64,000 bases of DNA from Corythucha ciliata (taxonomy: Eukaryota; Arthropoda; Insecta; Hemiptera; Tingidae). Made by a program: the position numbers and the translations under genes. Positions within the stretch are counted from its first letter, which is position 1; every line of letters begins with the position of its first letter. The stretch covers positions 29,736,940-29,800,939 of the forward strand of contig CM075940.1 in the NCBI GenBank assembly GCA_038030265.1. The letters run 5' to 3'. A model generated the notes under the pieces. That model ran no database searches. It saw nothing but the letters and a program-made list of their open reading frames with translations, and was not told the origin of the DNA. Below are positions 46,488 to 64,000 of the stretch, piece after piece.

Positions 46488-48180
46488 AAGATCTACTCTT
46501 TTAGATTCAGAATTCATGGATTCGTTTTTTAGTAATTACTGTTTTCGATTCTGTTAGTCAGAAAAATGACGGATAAGTGATAACAAGTCTTTCACTGCTA
46601 TTTTAAGGCTGTTACGTTTTAAGAATGAACATTTTTGATATTCGGTTCAAGTTAACTTTATCTACTTTACGTTATACCTAGTCCTTGATTTATTACTAGT
46701 TACCATTTACCAGGGTTCATTTTTTGTTTTGTTTTCGCTAATTTCACGTTACCTCATTCAGCTAATTGTAATTAATTTTACATTTATTGAACTTCATTTC
46801 TTGTTCCTTTTTTTTTTCTTGTTTTTAATTAAAATATTTATAACACACTCGTTTACAGCTATGATTCAATAATTCGATTAACTTAACCTCCTCTAAAATT
46901 CAAATTAAAGATAAACCGGTAGTGGTCAACTCAGAAACAAAAAATATCAGTCCCATGTAGGTATTCTCTCAGTCCTGTGTGACTATCAGAATTTTAATTT
47001 CAAATATTTCGTCGGGAATAGGTCCTTGATCTCAAAACTACATCAAAAAATCTTCCATGGGCTCTGATAAACATTACATATTTTTAGCATTATTTTTGGA
47101 ACACAATATATTTCTCAGTGTTAGCTTGGTGAGAAATTACCCTTTTCCTGAGAATCACCCTATTCCTCTTCTACATTGCATTGGACGGCAAAGTTCAAGA
47201 AAACTATGAATATTGAGTACGCGGAATTTTCCACTTTTTCGCCCATGCGAATTAATAATAGTATTATTAATTCTATATATTATATAGAATAATTATATTA
47301 GAATTATAATATATTATAAAGAGGGATAGATGTCAACAGGAAGAATATTCTGTGATGAGAAGGGTAGCCCGCCTTTTTACGCGTCTCTATGGTGACGGAG
47401 GCAAAAGAAACCGTTTGGGACTTCAAGGACGAGAAAGCGAGCGTGTGATGGGTGGGAGTGGGAGTCAACGGTCAACTCAGACTCAGCTACGTAGGCCCGT
47501 TGTGCTAGTGTACATTTGTTTCGGCAGTGCGATGAAAACACAAAACAGCATCGAACTCTAATTCTTGCCGCCCGGATGCCATCAAGGTAAGTAATTTTTA
47601 AATTAAAGCTATATGGACAAAATTGATGTCATCAGTACCTACTTATCAACAGCTTTGAGACTTTGTACCAATCATCGATTCGGCTCATTTTAAATAATTG
47701 TTGGTGACTGAATCTCAAGAGTTCTGTTCAAATTCAAATACGAGAGAAAATAAGAGAACAGACAGAGCGACACCCTTCCCTGAAGTGACTTCACCGACAT
47801 GGAATACACTCGAGGAGGTACAATAATAATAATTTCCTATAGAAATGTCGCTCTAAAATTAAATAGCCCTGAGTCATTTTTCGTTCATGTAATGAATTTG
47901 CAGAAATGACAGGAATGTACGAATAACACCAAACCGTGAGACACCTTTGTCTCCGACTGCGACTGAGCCGATAATTCAAGTATTTTTATGTAATTCCATT
48001 CCTCTATTTTCAATACTATTAAAGTAATTTTTAAGTGAATTATGTTACATTTTTTTTTTCAGGCAGTTCTTGTTTGTATTCCAGATTCATTTTTAGTCTC
48101 CGAAACATCACAATATTCCAGTACCTCGTCGTTTGGGGTCCACCTTGCACTTTACGTTAGGACAAACCCACTTTATTGGT
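46488..48180. other. Non-coding interior of the 6.7-kb transposon
   Basis: No second gene was recognised. It contains the two downstream TCAGTCCCATG/CTCAGTCCTGTG motifs (46946-46981), an AT-rich palindromic stretch (about 47255-47320) and unassigned short frames. Confidence 0.5.
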
Positions 48181-48194
48181 ACGGAAAAAGGCAA

Positions 48195-48535
48195 GAGACT
48201 TCAGGTACATTTCAGAACTGTTTCGATCGAAACTTATGACTGAATAAACTTCTGAAATATGATGGCTACGTTCGTTGAAATATTTCAGAAAGAACGATGA
48301 GAGATATTGATGAATGATTTTCCAGAAACATGTCTGCAATATTTTGTTGATATGTTGCAGAACGATTTCCAAGAAACATATCCAAAATGTTTCTGTGTTA
48401 TGTTTTGAAACATGACTTTGAAATATTTCCGCAATTGGCTCATTATAACATGAATGTCATATGAATGAAATCATTCCGGAATCGTTTTAGACACGTATTG
48501 TGAAATGTTTCTGAAATATATTCTTGCCAATGGGG
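48195..48535. repeat. Right subterminal repeat cluster of the 6.7-kb transposon
   Basis: Repeats such as TTGAAATATTTCAGAA, TTTTCCAGAAACATGTC and AAATGTTTCTGTG are densely packed up to the right inverted repeat. They mirror the cluster at the left end. Confidence 0.7.
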
Positions 48536-48764
48536 ATTTTATACAAGATGTTATTGAAAATAGGTCAGTTGTTCTTCACTACGTTCCTACAGAAAATAAA
48601 AAAGCACTGGGACCCGAAAAACATTATAAATTTTGTATAAAGACTTGAATTTGTTGGCTTAAATTTGAAATTGTGATACTTTTGTATATTCTTAAATGTG
48701 TGCTTTTAACAAAAATACGACTTCAAGTTTTTAAGACCGCACCAATCCTTCCATTAAGGGAGAG

Positions 48765-48970
48765 TGTTGAATTTTTTATAATAGAATAATTGGTGTGGTA
48801 AGACTGTTTGTTTATAGCTCGTTCTCTATCTCTCTCTGTTGTAACCTCAGTCTAGTCGTCTTTCATGAAGCCATCGAACAATGTGCTCTTACAATTAGTT
48901 ATTGCGTTTAATAAAAGACTTAATCATTTCCGTCGCCTAAAAACATTAATTCGGACCTCTACCTCCAATA
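48765..48970 (+). repeat. Copia 3' LTR (approximate end)
   Basis: A purine tract AAGGGAGAG (48756-48764) is followed by TGTTGAATTTTTTATAATAG, the expected PPT-LTR junction. An AATAAA-like signal (TTTAATAAAAG near 48910) is inside. The 3' end is set at about 48970 by sequence character only, because no second LTR is available for comparison. Confidence 0.6.
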
Positions 48971-49612
48971 CTGACGCCCCTTAGGGGGCTATTTTACCTT
49001 AACCGCCTGTATTCAGCACGGTCGGAGGGACTCATAACCACACTGCTTACGACAGCTCAAATCGAAGCATTTTCAAAAATGGTCGAAAACGCTCATTTTT
49101 AGCCGGCGGCCACTGTTTGATGGAATAAATTGTTGAAAATCAGGTGAAAAAATTCGGGGGGGGGGTTCCAAAAGGTACCTCTTTGCCCACCCGTTAGGAA
49201 TATTGGGTGGGCGATGGCCCACCTCACACCCCCCCCCCTTACTCTACGCCTCTGTATCGATCTTAGAAGTTGCTCTTTCGGTCCCAAAAATACGAAAATA
49301 CAATTTTATTAGGTATTTTTGTTCACTCTACATGTTTGAGAAAAATGAATTTTCGAACATTTACGCGTCCGAATATGTACTGATGACGTAATAAATTTCT
49401 TTTCCAACTTTTGAAGCTTGCAGGCGCTGATTATCATTCTTATCTGTTTGTTTATTTGCTATCAACTTTGGTTTGGCGGTAAAGTGAAGTGGTACTGGTA
49501 ATGTATTGCGGCAAATTCGCGTTATGCACACATTTGGGGGGGAAAATTTCAATTTTTAAGTTAGTATTTGAGAACCTTTAAACTAGTTTTGCAGTGCACA
49601 TAAGTAAATAGC
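48971..49612. promoter_or_regulatory. Upstream region of RTEL1
   Basis: About 640 bp between the copia LTR and the RTEL1 start codon. It should contain the promoter, but no specific element can be identified. It includes a G-run (49157-49165), a C-run (49229-49238) and a CATCGCCCACCC-type repeat fragment. Confidence 0.35.
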
Positions 49613-52600
49613 ATGCCAAAGATAAATGTTGCTGGGCTCGACGTAGAGTTCCCCTTCGAACCGTACGAAATTCAGTTGAATTACATGACATCCGTGGTCG
49701 AGAGTTTGAACCAGGTAAAACTGTGTATTACTTGAAAGAAATTTTGGCCTTATGAATACCAGAGGTGATTTATTTTGTTTTGGGGATAATCAGAAAAAGT
49801 ATGCTGTTCTTGAGAGTCCTACTGGCACTGGCAAGACACTCAGCCTGTTGTGTTCCACTCTGGCTTGGATGTGTCGGCAAAATGCATCCCGTGGAGTCCC
49901 CTCGCATGAATCTTTTGAAGAAGACTTAGCACAGTGGCGTGAGTAACCTTGTTAACAGATTTTTTTTTGGACTGGAAGTATCTCATCGCAGGACGTTATC
50001 CAAAATTTTCCTGATGCGAAGGAGTTCCCATCCGGGTGTGGTAATCATGAATGGGGGGGGGGGCTACTCTTGGTGGGAAAAAGAGGTTCAAACAATAGCC
50101 CCACCATGCTTTGAAGCACTTCATTTCATACCCATGCTTCCGATGTCATTCCGTTGATTGGCTTTGAGGCATCTTCTGTCCAGGTCGTGAACGCCCGTAC
50201 GCTTGCCGCGTCACAGTACGCCCACACGCCCTGTCTGATAACGCTGTGGTGAAGAGCTCGAGATTTAAACTCGAGCCCCACGGGTCCCGAAACCAGAGTC
50301 AATATACTACATCATTTTATCATTTTGTAGGGCCGGCTAAAATGCGCGTCATATACTCTTCGAGAACACACAGTCAACTGAGTAAAGCCATGTCTGAATT
50401 CCGAACGACGGCTTACAAACATTTAAATACCACGCTATTGGGCTCAAGGAACCAAATGTGCATTCACCCTGAAGTATCATCCGAGCACAATATCGCTTAC
50501 AGAGTCAGTTGATCCATCCACTTGAGGACGAAAATAAAAGACTTGATCTCGCTCATTTTTCCAGAATGCCTTCTGTAGAGCTCAAGTAAAGTCAGACACT
50601 TGTAAATACTACAAACGAGTCGAGTCTGTCAAACACGACCCTCGTTTTCAAGAGCTTACTGACTTGGAAGATCTCATCAACAAAAGTCGAGCCATGACTT
50701 GCTGCCCTTTCTATTTGAGCCGGTCTCTTCAAGACTTCGCTGACATCGTTTTTATGCCTTACAACTATTTATTTGACCCAAACATGGCTAAAAGACTGCA
50801 AATTCGTGTTCAAGTATACCGTTTTCAATTATCCAGTTGCTTAACGTATGTTTTAATGGTGGGGCTCCGCTTACAGGACAGTATAATTATTCTGGACGAA
50901 GGTCATAATGTTGATAAAGTTTGTGAAGAGTCAGCATCAGTATCGCTGAAAAGTACCGACATAGCTGTCGCTATTAGTGATATCGCTAAGGTATTTAAAT
51001 GTAACTTTAAAACAGTTTCAGTGTTATGACTGACTATTTACAGGAAATGAAAGATATGTATGACGAACTACAAGGAATCGGTTTGACAGAAATTATGATC
51101 GAAAGGAATTATTCCAGCGAAGACTTGGTATTCATCACCGAAAAATTGAAATCTTTAGAAACCGAGTTTGACTGTTTGGAGGCTGTCCCAAAGAACATAA
51201 AATCTCACTTCACTGGTTCTTTCATCTTAACAGTGCTCTCCAAAGCGAACGTAAAAACTTATTTTCTAGCACCTCCCCTTCACCACCATTCGTGTAAATT
51301 GACAAGAGCACGATAAATAGATTAATTCGTCGGATTGTCGACGGTTTATTGAATTGCTGGAAGAAGTACATGAAACGATCGTTGCCAAAAATACTGTTAT
51401 GCACTCGGGAAGGCAGAGCGCGTCAACCTTACTGTCGGTTGTCGATTTTGTTTCGTCGGTTTTCGCGATCGAGCCCGCTTCAATTGATCAATATTTTAAG
51501 GTTATTAATTAGACTTGCGTAGCATTTATTTTACTCACAATTCTGCTTTAAATCAGGTGTATATTAATAAAGAAAATGCTAATTCTTCAAGCTGGGGGTC
51601 TCGAAACGACGAGAAAGGCATCGAGGTGAATTTCTGGTGTTTCTACCCAGGCTACGGCATGAAGGCTCTTAATGGATGCTACTCTGTAATTTTAACAAGC
51701 GGCACTCTTTCGCCGCTTCCAGCGACTATATCCGAACTTGGTTTAGTCCAGCCCGTATCAGGGGAATTTGGCCATATTGTCCCAGACTCTCAGGTTAGAT
51801 TTTTGAGCTGTTTTAAATTATGTGTCAGCTTAATTCAAATTTAATTTTTCAGTATTTAATATTTTCTTTGTCGAGAGGTCCCAATAAAATCGAAATATCA
51901 ACCTCTTATGCAAATCGGTATAACATTTGTAATGTTCTTCGTGGACTTGTTTTGTTCTAACATATTTACATTTGTAGAGAGAACGTCAGCATGTGGCAAG
52001 AAATTGGATTGTCTCTGCAGAATTTTTTAAGACTGATTCCTGATGGTGTCCTGGTATTTTTTCCTTCCTACACTGTATTAAAAAAAGCCATAGACTTCTG
52101 GCAGAGCACTGGTTTATTAGCTAAAATCAACTTGATTAAGGTGATTTTTTTTTAAAAAAAATGTCTAATGCTATTGTTCAATCAACCTTAATTTTGTCAA
52201 TTTTCCATGCGAGAATAGCCCGTGTACGTGGAAGGCTCCGATAAAAGGCAACACGTTACCATGATGATCGAATACAAGCAGTCTGTCGAGGCTGGCAAAG
52301 GTGGTGTACTCATAGGGGTTTGTCGAGGAAAAATTGCCGAAGGTCTCGATTTTTCCGACGCCCTTGGACGAGCTGTAATCGTTTTCGGGCTTCCGTATCC
52401 ACCGCTTTACGATCCGAAAGTTCAGCTCAAAAAAGAATATTTAACTGGAGCCAAGTTGAAAGTAAAAGGTTTTCCCATTTTTTGTTTTTTGTTTTTAATA
52501 TTTTATTTGTACTCATCGAATGTACTTCAGGATCTAAACGGAGAGCAATGGTACCAATTGGAAGCGATCCGAGCTGTGAATCAAGCGATCGGTCGAGTTA

Positions 52601-53682
52601 TAAGACATCGACATGATTACGGCGCGATTATACTTTGCGACATGAAGTTCGCTCGGCCCAGTGTCTCCGATTGTATTTCAAAATGGCTCCATCCTATTCG
52701 TCCAGTGAATGCATTCGGAGAGGCCATTGGTCTTCTCACCAAATTTTTCAAGTCACGCAAGCTCACGGTAAACTCATTCAACCAACACGTGTGACGCATT
52801 ATTTCGAGAGGATTCAAATTTAGGATGGCGAACAAAAAACCAAACCGTCCGTTTCTACGGCTGAAGTCCCATCTGTCGAGTCTGGAGCAAGCTCGACTGC
52901 AGTCATAAACTTTCGAGACGATATTCCATGTTCTAGTAAAAGCAATTCTCCTGCCAAGTCGAGAATGTCGCTTTTCGAGTTTTTGTCAAAATCAGAAGAT
53001 CGAGGAGTTGACGTAAATAACTCTCATAGGTTGAATAAAATCAACCGATTAATATTCTATTTCTGCAGGAGGAATTTTCGAATAAATCACTACCTAAAGT
53101 TACCAGTTGCATCCTATTCAAGGATGTAACAACAGAAGGAACTCAACCAGCCAAAAGGCGAAAAATAACTACGGCTCCGATAATTATGTCAGATTATGAT
53201 TTGGCCATGCCAGGGATGAGAGACTCGAAAAAAATAGCTAAGAAAATGAATGATACCAAAAATTTATTATGCGAGGTGATTTTAATTAAGTGAATAATTT
53301 AGCTTCAAGTAAAAATTGGTATAAATTCCAGCTAAAATCAACATTGGAAGACGAAAGTTACGCTCACTTGGTTCATTTGTTGAAAGAATTTCATGGAGGA
53401 AAGATTAAGATCGAGCAGTTGCTTCAGGAACTCTCCATTCTTTTCCCTGCCACTGATCCTGACTTTAAAAATATTTTCATTGGTAAGTTGGATCACTTTC
53501 AGTGTCTTGTATCTGATTGAGTGACCTCTGACTCGCCTTTGCCACGGTGGTGGGGGTGGGGTCGCTGAATCACGCGATTGTTCATTTTTGATACTTTTTT
53601 TTTTTCTTCAGACTGCCAGAAGTTGTTCTCCGGGAGCTCACTTCAGTCTTTTTTGGAATACTGTGATGCGCACTACCGGTAG
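49613..53682 (+). CDS. RTEL1: RTEL1-like DNA helicase (complete, 16 exons)
   Basis: Exons: 49613-49714, 49794-49938, 50331-50503, 50565-50813, 50877-50990, 51044-51250, 51321-51500, 51557-51793, 51853-51917, 51978-52140, 52219-52461, 52531-52767, 52824-53012, 53069-53275, 53332-53482, 53612-53682. All are GT-AG and phase-consistent; the total is about 910 residues. This is a superfamily-2, iron-sulfur (XPD-type) helicase that takes apart D-loops and telomeric or G-rich structures in the nucleus. The N-terminus [19 protein letters not shown] is characteristic. Walker A GTGKT has K48. Fe-S cysteines are C126, C144, C153 and C186/187, with the RTEL1 17- and 8-residue spacings. Walker B is DEGH (230-233), not the usual DEAH. 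Motif VI is QAIGRVIRH (644-652). One harmonin-like segment ends the protein, and I see no PIP box or RING, so it is shorter than human RTEL1. Confidence 0.93.
49939..50330. other. RTEL1 intron 2 with a hairpin
   Basis: The longest RTEL1 intron. It has a G-run at 50054-50063 and a perfect palindrome CTCGAGATTTAAACTCGAG near 50257-50275, which resembles the T-arm of a tRNA-type repeat (minus strand). A similar GAGATTTAAACCC occurs near 60807. Confidence 0.45.
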
Positions 53683-53881
53683 CAATTAAACTGTCTTTGT
53701 TTTAGATAAATCATATTAGAAAATTGATGTTACGACGAGTTCGAACAAAATTTTTAAACGGTTGAACAAGGGGAATATTTTTAGTAATGTCGACCTTTTT
53801 CAAAGGCTCGTTAATCAGGCATTTTGTACCATCGAAACAAACAAAAAAACGTTTTGCAGTTGTTAGTCAGTCTCGAAAAGT

Positions 53882-53887
53882 TTTATT
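53882..53887 (-). terminator. ZNF330 polyadenylation signal (candidate)
   Basis: AATAAA on the minus strand, about 43 bp past the ZNF330 stop codon at 53930-53932. Confidence 0.5.
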
Positions 53888-53894
53888 CCGTAAC

Positions 53895-53900
53895 AATAAA
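53895..53900 (+). terminator. RTEL1 polyadenylation signal (candidate)
   Basis: AATAAA on the plus strand, about 213 bp past the RTEL1 stop. It lies opposite the ZNF330 3' UTR, so the two transcripts may overlap at their 3' ends. Confidence 0.4.
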
Positions 53901-53929
53901 TTTACCTTGAACCTAAATTCGAAAAAAAA

Positions 53930-61856
<7,927 letters not shown>

Positions 61857-63473
61857 ATTGGCTTTTCAAATGTGAGCTTTTACAATTTTGGATTACTACG
61901 TACAAGGTAAATTTAATAAAAAATAAGGCGTAGAAACCGTCAACTTCCAATTTCCGGGAGTCGGTTCCTTGCGGACAAGCAAACCTAGACGAAGCCTCTC
62001 TCAACTCCAGTGACACTTTCAAAGTGTTAATTCTAAAGATCTTACGAAATTTTCATTTCTTTTAAAACGTTTCCTTTGGTCTAATTTAATGTTATCATTG
62101 TATTGCTTGAATTGTCTGGTTTTTTCCTTATTTTTTTGATGATGTGATGTGAGTTATCCTTTGGGGGAAGTATGTTTTAAAGTGGTGGGGAGTGTTTTTC
62201 TTTAACATTTCTCGGAGGTTCCTTATCTTCTATTTCTTTCTCTTTTTTTGCTCATTACTTGTGTTCATGTCTAATTGTTCACTCGATTTGTGGGATTAGA
62301 TGCGTAATTCAGCCTCTCATTATACGATGACTCCGACATAGACTCATCTCGGAAGTGTTGATTTAGTATTTTTTCTTCAACCTGGGATTCCGTCGGTATT
62401 TTCGCAATGGTTGACAGGCTGGGTGAGTATTTCTTTTCACTTTTTTAAGATTTGTCTGGGTATTGCCCGTCGTTCGTGGTTCACGTCCTTATCAAGTGGG
62501 AAATGCCAGCCCCTGGTCATTCGCCTCCGTGATCGGTGAGAATGGAACTCGCCTGCACTTGAGTCTGCAATAGTCGTAGCTTATTTACGTATTTACCGTC
62601 ACACTGTCCGTTCCCGGACAGACTTGCCCTTGATCCAGGAAATATCTCCTGTGTGACTGACCAAAACTTGGGTAGTCAGGTACCCTCTAATCTCCCCACC
62701 ATCGCCAAACGATAATTTTATTGGTTTCGTCTTCATAATGTAAACGATTCGTGGCTTCCCTTCCTAAAGCTTGTAGTGCCCTTGAAATTATTTTCCGCTA
62801 ACTAAGCTCTAAACATCTGATATTTCGTTTCTATTTAGCCTCCCTGGCATCAGCTTTTATCGATCATTTTGTCTACCTTGAGAAATACGACACGAGGACT
62901 TTTAAAACCCAATTTTTCTTTTAGCACGACACGATACGAACCAACTAACTCTTTATTCCAATAACATAATGACATTATTGTTTGTCACCGACCACGTTTT
63001 ATGAATTTGTCACCCCGGAATAGCCTCAGATCGTCCCGTAATTGAGCTAACGCTAGTTTAATTGAGATTTCTGAAAGAATAGTCTGAAAAAGAAAGCGAT
63101 GCGAGGAGTTGACAGTGAAGAACGTTGCTCTTTTCTCGATTTAGGTCGTTGTTATTTGCAAACTAAGTGTTATCTTAGTTAAGATTTTAGTGCTCAGCGA
63201 GCCTTCAACATATGGCCGACACTCCTCTGACCAGTGGCGGCGGAAGTCAGCCGACATTGGGGGAGCAAGAATCTGAGCAGTTCAGATTTTTAACCCCCCC
63301 CCCCCATAGAAAATACCATTTTGCGAATCAATTATGCATACATGTGCTAAAATACAATGCTTGAGGCAAAAATTCCAAATCCTTCATCAAAATTACCGCC
63401 TCTTCATGAAATTCTCTTGTTTCTGGGTTAATTTTCCTGGGTAATTTGAGACCTAAAGACACAGTTTACTAGA
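61857..63473. other. Upstream of ZNF330, no gene recognised
   Basis: It should include the ZNF330 promoter. No coding similarity on either strand. CCAGTGGCGGCGGAAGTCAG near 63232, followed by a C-run (63294-63305), resembles a hAT-type terminus. Confidence 0.4.
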
Positions 63474-64000
63474 TGTTTGAACCCTGGACCATCACATACA
63501 CATGTGTTCCTGCATAATAAAATAATATAATTGTTGATTCGAACGAATTTAACGCGTTTCTGTTACGAGTCGAAACATTGGTGCCGAAACCCGGGAACGA
63601 ACCAGGGACCTTTAGATCAAAACTCGTACCACTGGGACGATCAGTTACCTCCCTCCATTGTTGATGACTGGAAAAATTTGGCTCTTCAACTTCCCTCATT
63701 AAAAAATATAAAACTACCTCGTCTTATAAAAAGTCATTCAGCTGACTTATGGTTAGTCGGTTTCGCCGACGCTTCGGTGCGTGCCTACGGTGCAGTTTTA
63801 TACATTGTCAGCAGGTCTCAAGGTTCGAAAGACAGTTCGGTTCGCCTCTTAACAGCAAAAGCTCGTATCGCACCAGTGAAACCAGTCACTGTGCCCACGT
63901 CTGGAACTTTGTGCCGCTCAACTTCTGGGAAGAACGATTAAGAAGTTTTTACCACTCATTCCTCGACTCGATGCACGTGCTTGCTTTCAGTGACTCTATA
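63474..64000 (+). mobile_element. BEL/Pao retrotransposon deletion derivative
   Basis: A TGTTTGAACC...GAGTCGAAACA segment (63474-63577, 104 bp) looks like a short or truncated 5' LTR. It is followed by TTGGTGCCGAAACCCGGGAA, a typical BEL/Pao-type primer-binding site. Within about 40 bp the coding sequence of the late pol region starts. Gag, protease and RT are therefore missing between the primer site and RNase H. The element runs off the right edge. Confidence 0.75.
63610..63992 (+). pseudogene. BEL/Pao pol fragment (Pao peptidase/RNase H region)
   Basis: The translation shows 'WDDQLPPSIVDDWKNL', then 'LVGFADASVRAYGAVLYI' and 'RLLTAKARIAPVK', the signature of the Pao-type region before RNase H in BEL elements. 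A one-base frame change near 63898 precedes 'PRLELCAAQLLGR'. A TGA near 63990 ends the reading. It is partial on both sides and not functional. Confidence 0.85.

Larger units (their letters stand above)
41838..48535 (+). mobile_element. 6.7-kb TIR DNA transposon carrying an uncharacterized DDE-like gene
   Basis: The left end CCCCATTGGCAAGGATATAT and the reversed right end CCCCATTGGCAAGAATATAT continue to 34 bp with one mismatch. Both flanks are AT (41836-41837 and 48536-48537). The copia RNase H frame reads straight on when the insert and one AT are left out. Inside both ends are arrays of TTTCAGAAACATTTC / GAAATATTTC-like repeats (41855-42010 and 48195-48520). The only large gene is at 43239-46487. 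A nested MITE (45604-46300) interrupts its second exon. The element is therefore complete in outline but probably inactive. Confidence 0.9.
37745..48643 (+). pseudogene. Copia gag-pol polyprotein gene, broken
   Basis: Gag (about 37745-38350) has 'TAKEAWESLQQAFEDKG' and a zinc knuckle (CHRCRKPGHWKSQC). Its start is degraded, including a duplicated CACGAAGGCCTGTGG. The protease has 'WYIDSGSTAHL' (near 38470). The pre-integrase region has 'LWHLRLGHLNHKSM', then a one-base frame break and the SINE. The integrase core (39307 on) shows 'VHSDVAGP', 'LRTDNGTEF' and 'NGVAERYNRT'. RT has 'WVFRIKRDQNGK' and 'LDVETAFLHGD'. A frameshift at a poly-T run (40970-40981) precedes 'LFVDDFFIF'. RNase H has 'DADWANDPKDS' and 'SSTEAEFI', stops at 41835 and resumes at 48538. 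The C-terminus lacks the usual 'ADILTK' stretch. Confidence 0.9.
37745..48970 (+). mobile_element. 5'-truncated Ty1/copia retrotransposon, host of a SINE and a TIR transposon
   Basis: The order is gag, integrase, RT, RNase H (copia order), then a purine tract and one 3' LTR. No 5' LTR or primer site is seen. A SINE (38977-39268) sits in the integrase region and a 6698-bp TIR transposon (41838-48535) sits in RNase H. In both cases the coding reads on in the same frame across the inserted DNA plus one target repeat. Both inserts therefore post-date the copia element. Confidence 0.9.

Noticed and set aside
47352..47561. Second transposon gene (69 residues)
   Set aside because: Short, low-complexity-like, no recognised motif, and no clear splice partners.

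Overview
This window is repeat-dense, AT-rich nuclear DNA of an invertebrate animal. It has spliced genes with GT-AG introns, three conserved animal genes, and many nested retroelements and DNA transposons. The NRF-6-like gene, BEL/Pao, I-type, gypsy and copia elements and THAP/hAT/Harbinger-like repeats point to an arthropod, perhaps a crustacean. That taxon is inference.

Host genes. (1) A NRF-6-like membrane acyltransferase gene lies on the minus strand. Five exons run from 18452 down to 7133, with a ~10-kb third intron full of repeats, and the gene continues beyond the left edge. (2) A complete RTEL1 helicase gene (49613-53682, plus, 16 exons, ~910 residues by my splicing). (3) A complete ZNF330/NOA36 gene (61856-53930, minus, 7 exons, ~285 residues) with a 6.7-kb first intron. 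RTEL1 and ZNF330 converge tail to tail, with stop codons about 250 bp apart.

Region by region. 1-960: decayed non-LTR reverse transcriptase. 961-7085: defective gypsy element (minus), RT largely deleted, split by a 2.6-kb non-LTR element. 7133-18452: NRF-6-like gene; its third intron holds a 1.8-kb hAT-like element (9316-11143), a tRNA-related repeat, a U2-snRNA-like repeat and long degenerate ~29-bp minisatellites in both orientations. 20-28.8 kb: I-type non-LTR element (minus), broken by a 377-bp tRNA-like tandem/inverted array and by a 2.27-kb THAP-coding TIR transposon with nested MITEs. 28.8-33.2 kb: a second I-type element (plus), head to head with the first. 33.2-37.7 kb: the same minisatellites and U2-like repeat again, plus spacer. 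37.7-48.97 kb: a copia element carrying a SINE with 13-bp target duplication and, inside its RNase H region, a 6.7-kb TIR transposon. 49.6-61.9 kb: RTEL1 and ZNF330, whose intron 1 holds more minisatellite and an RT fragment. 61.9-64 kb: spacer, then a BEL/Pao LTR, primer-binding site and RNase H fragment.

The most notable item is the 6698-bp element at 41838-48535. It has 34-bp terminal inverted repeats (33/34 identical), an AT on each side, and subterminal repeats. It carries a long gene of a widespread invertebrate protein family that, as far as I recall, is annotated only as uncharacterized. The protein shows a D480/D561/E596 arrangement (34 residues between the second D and E), and the copia frame resumes exactly on either side of the insertion. 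This supports the family being a DDE-type transposase.
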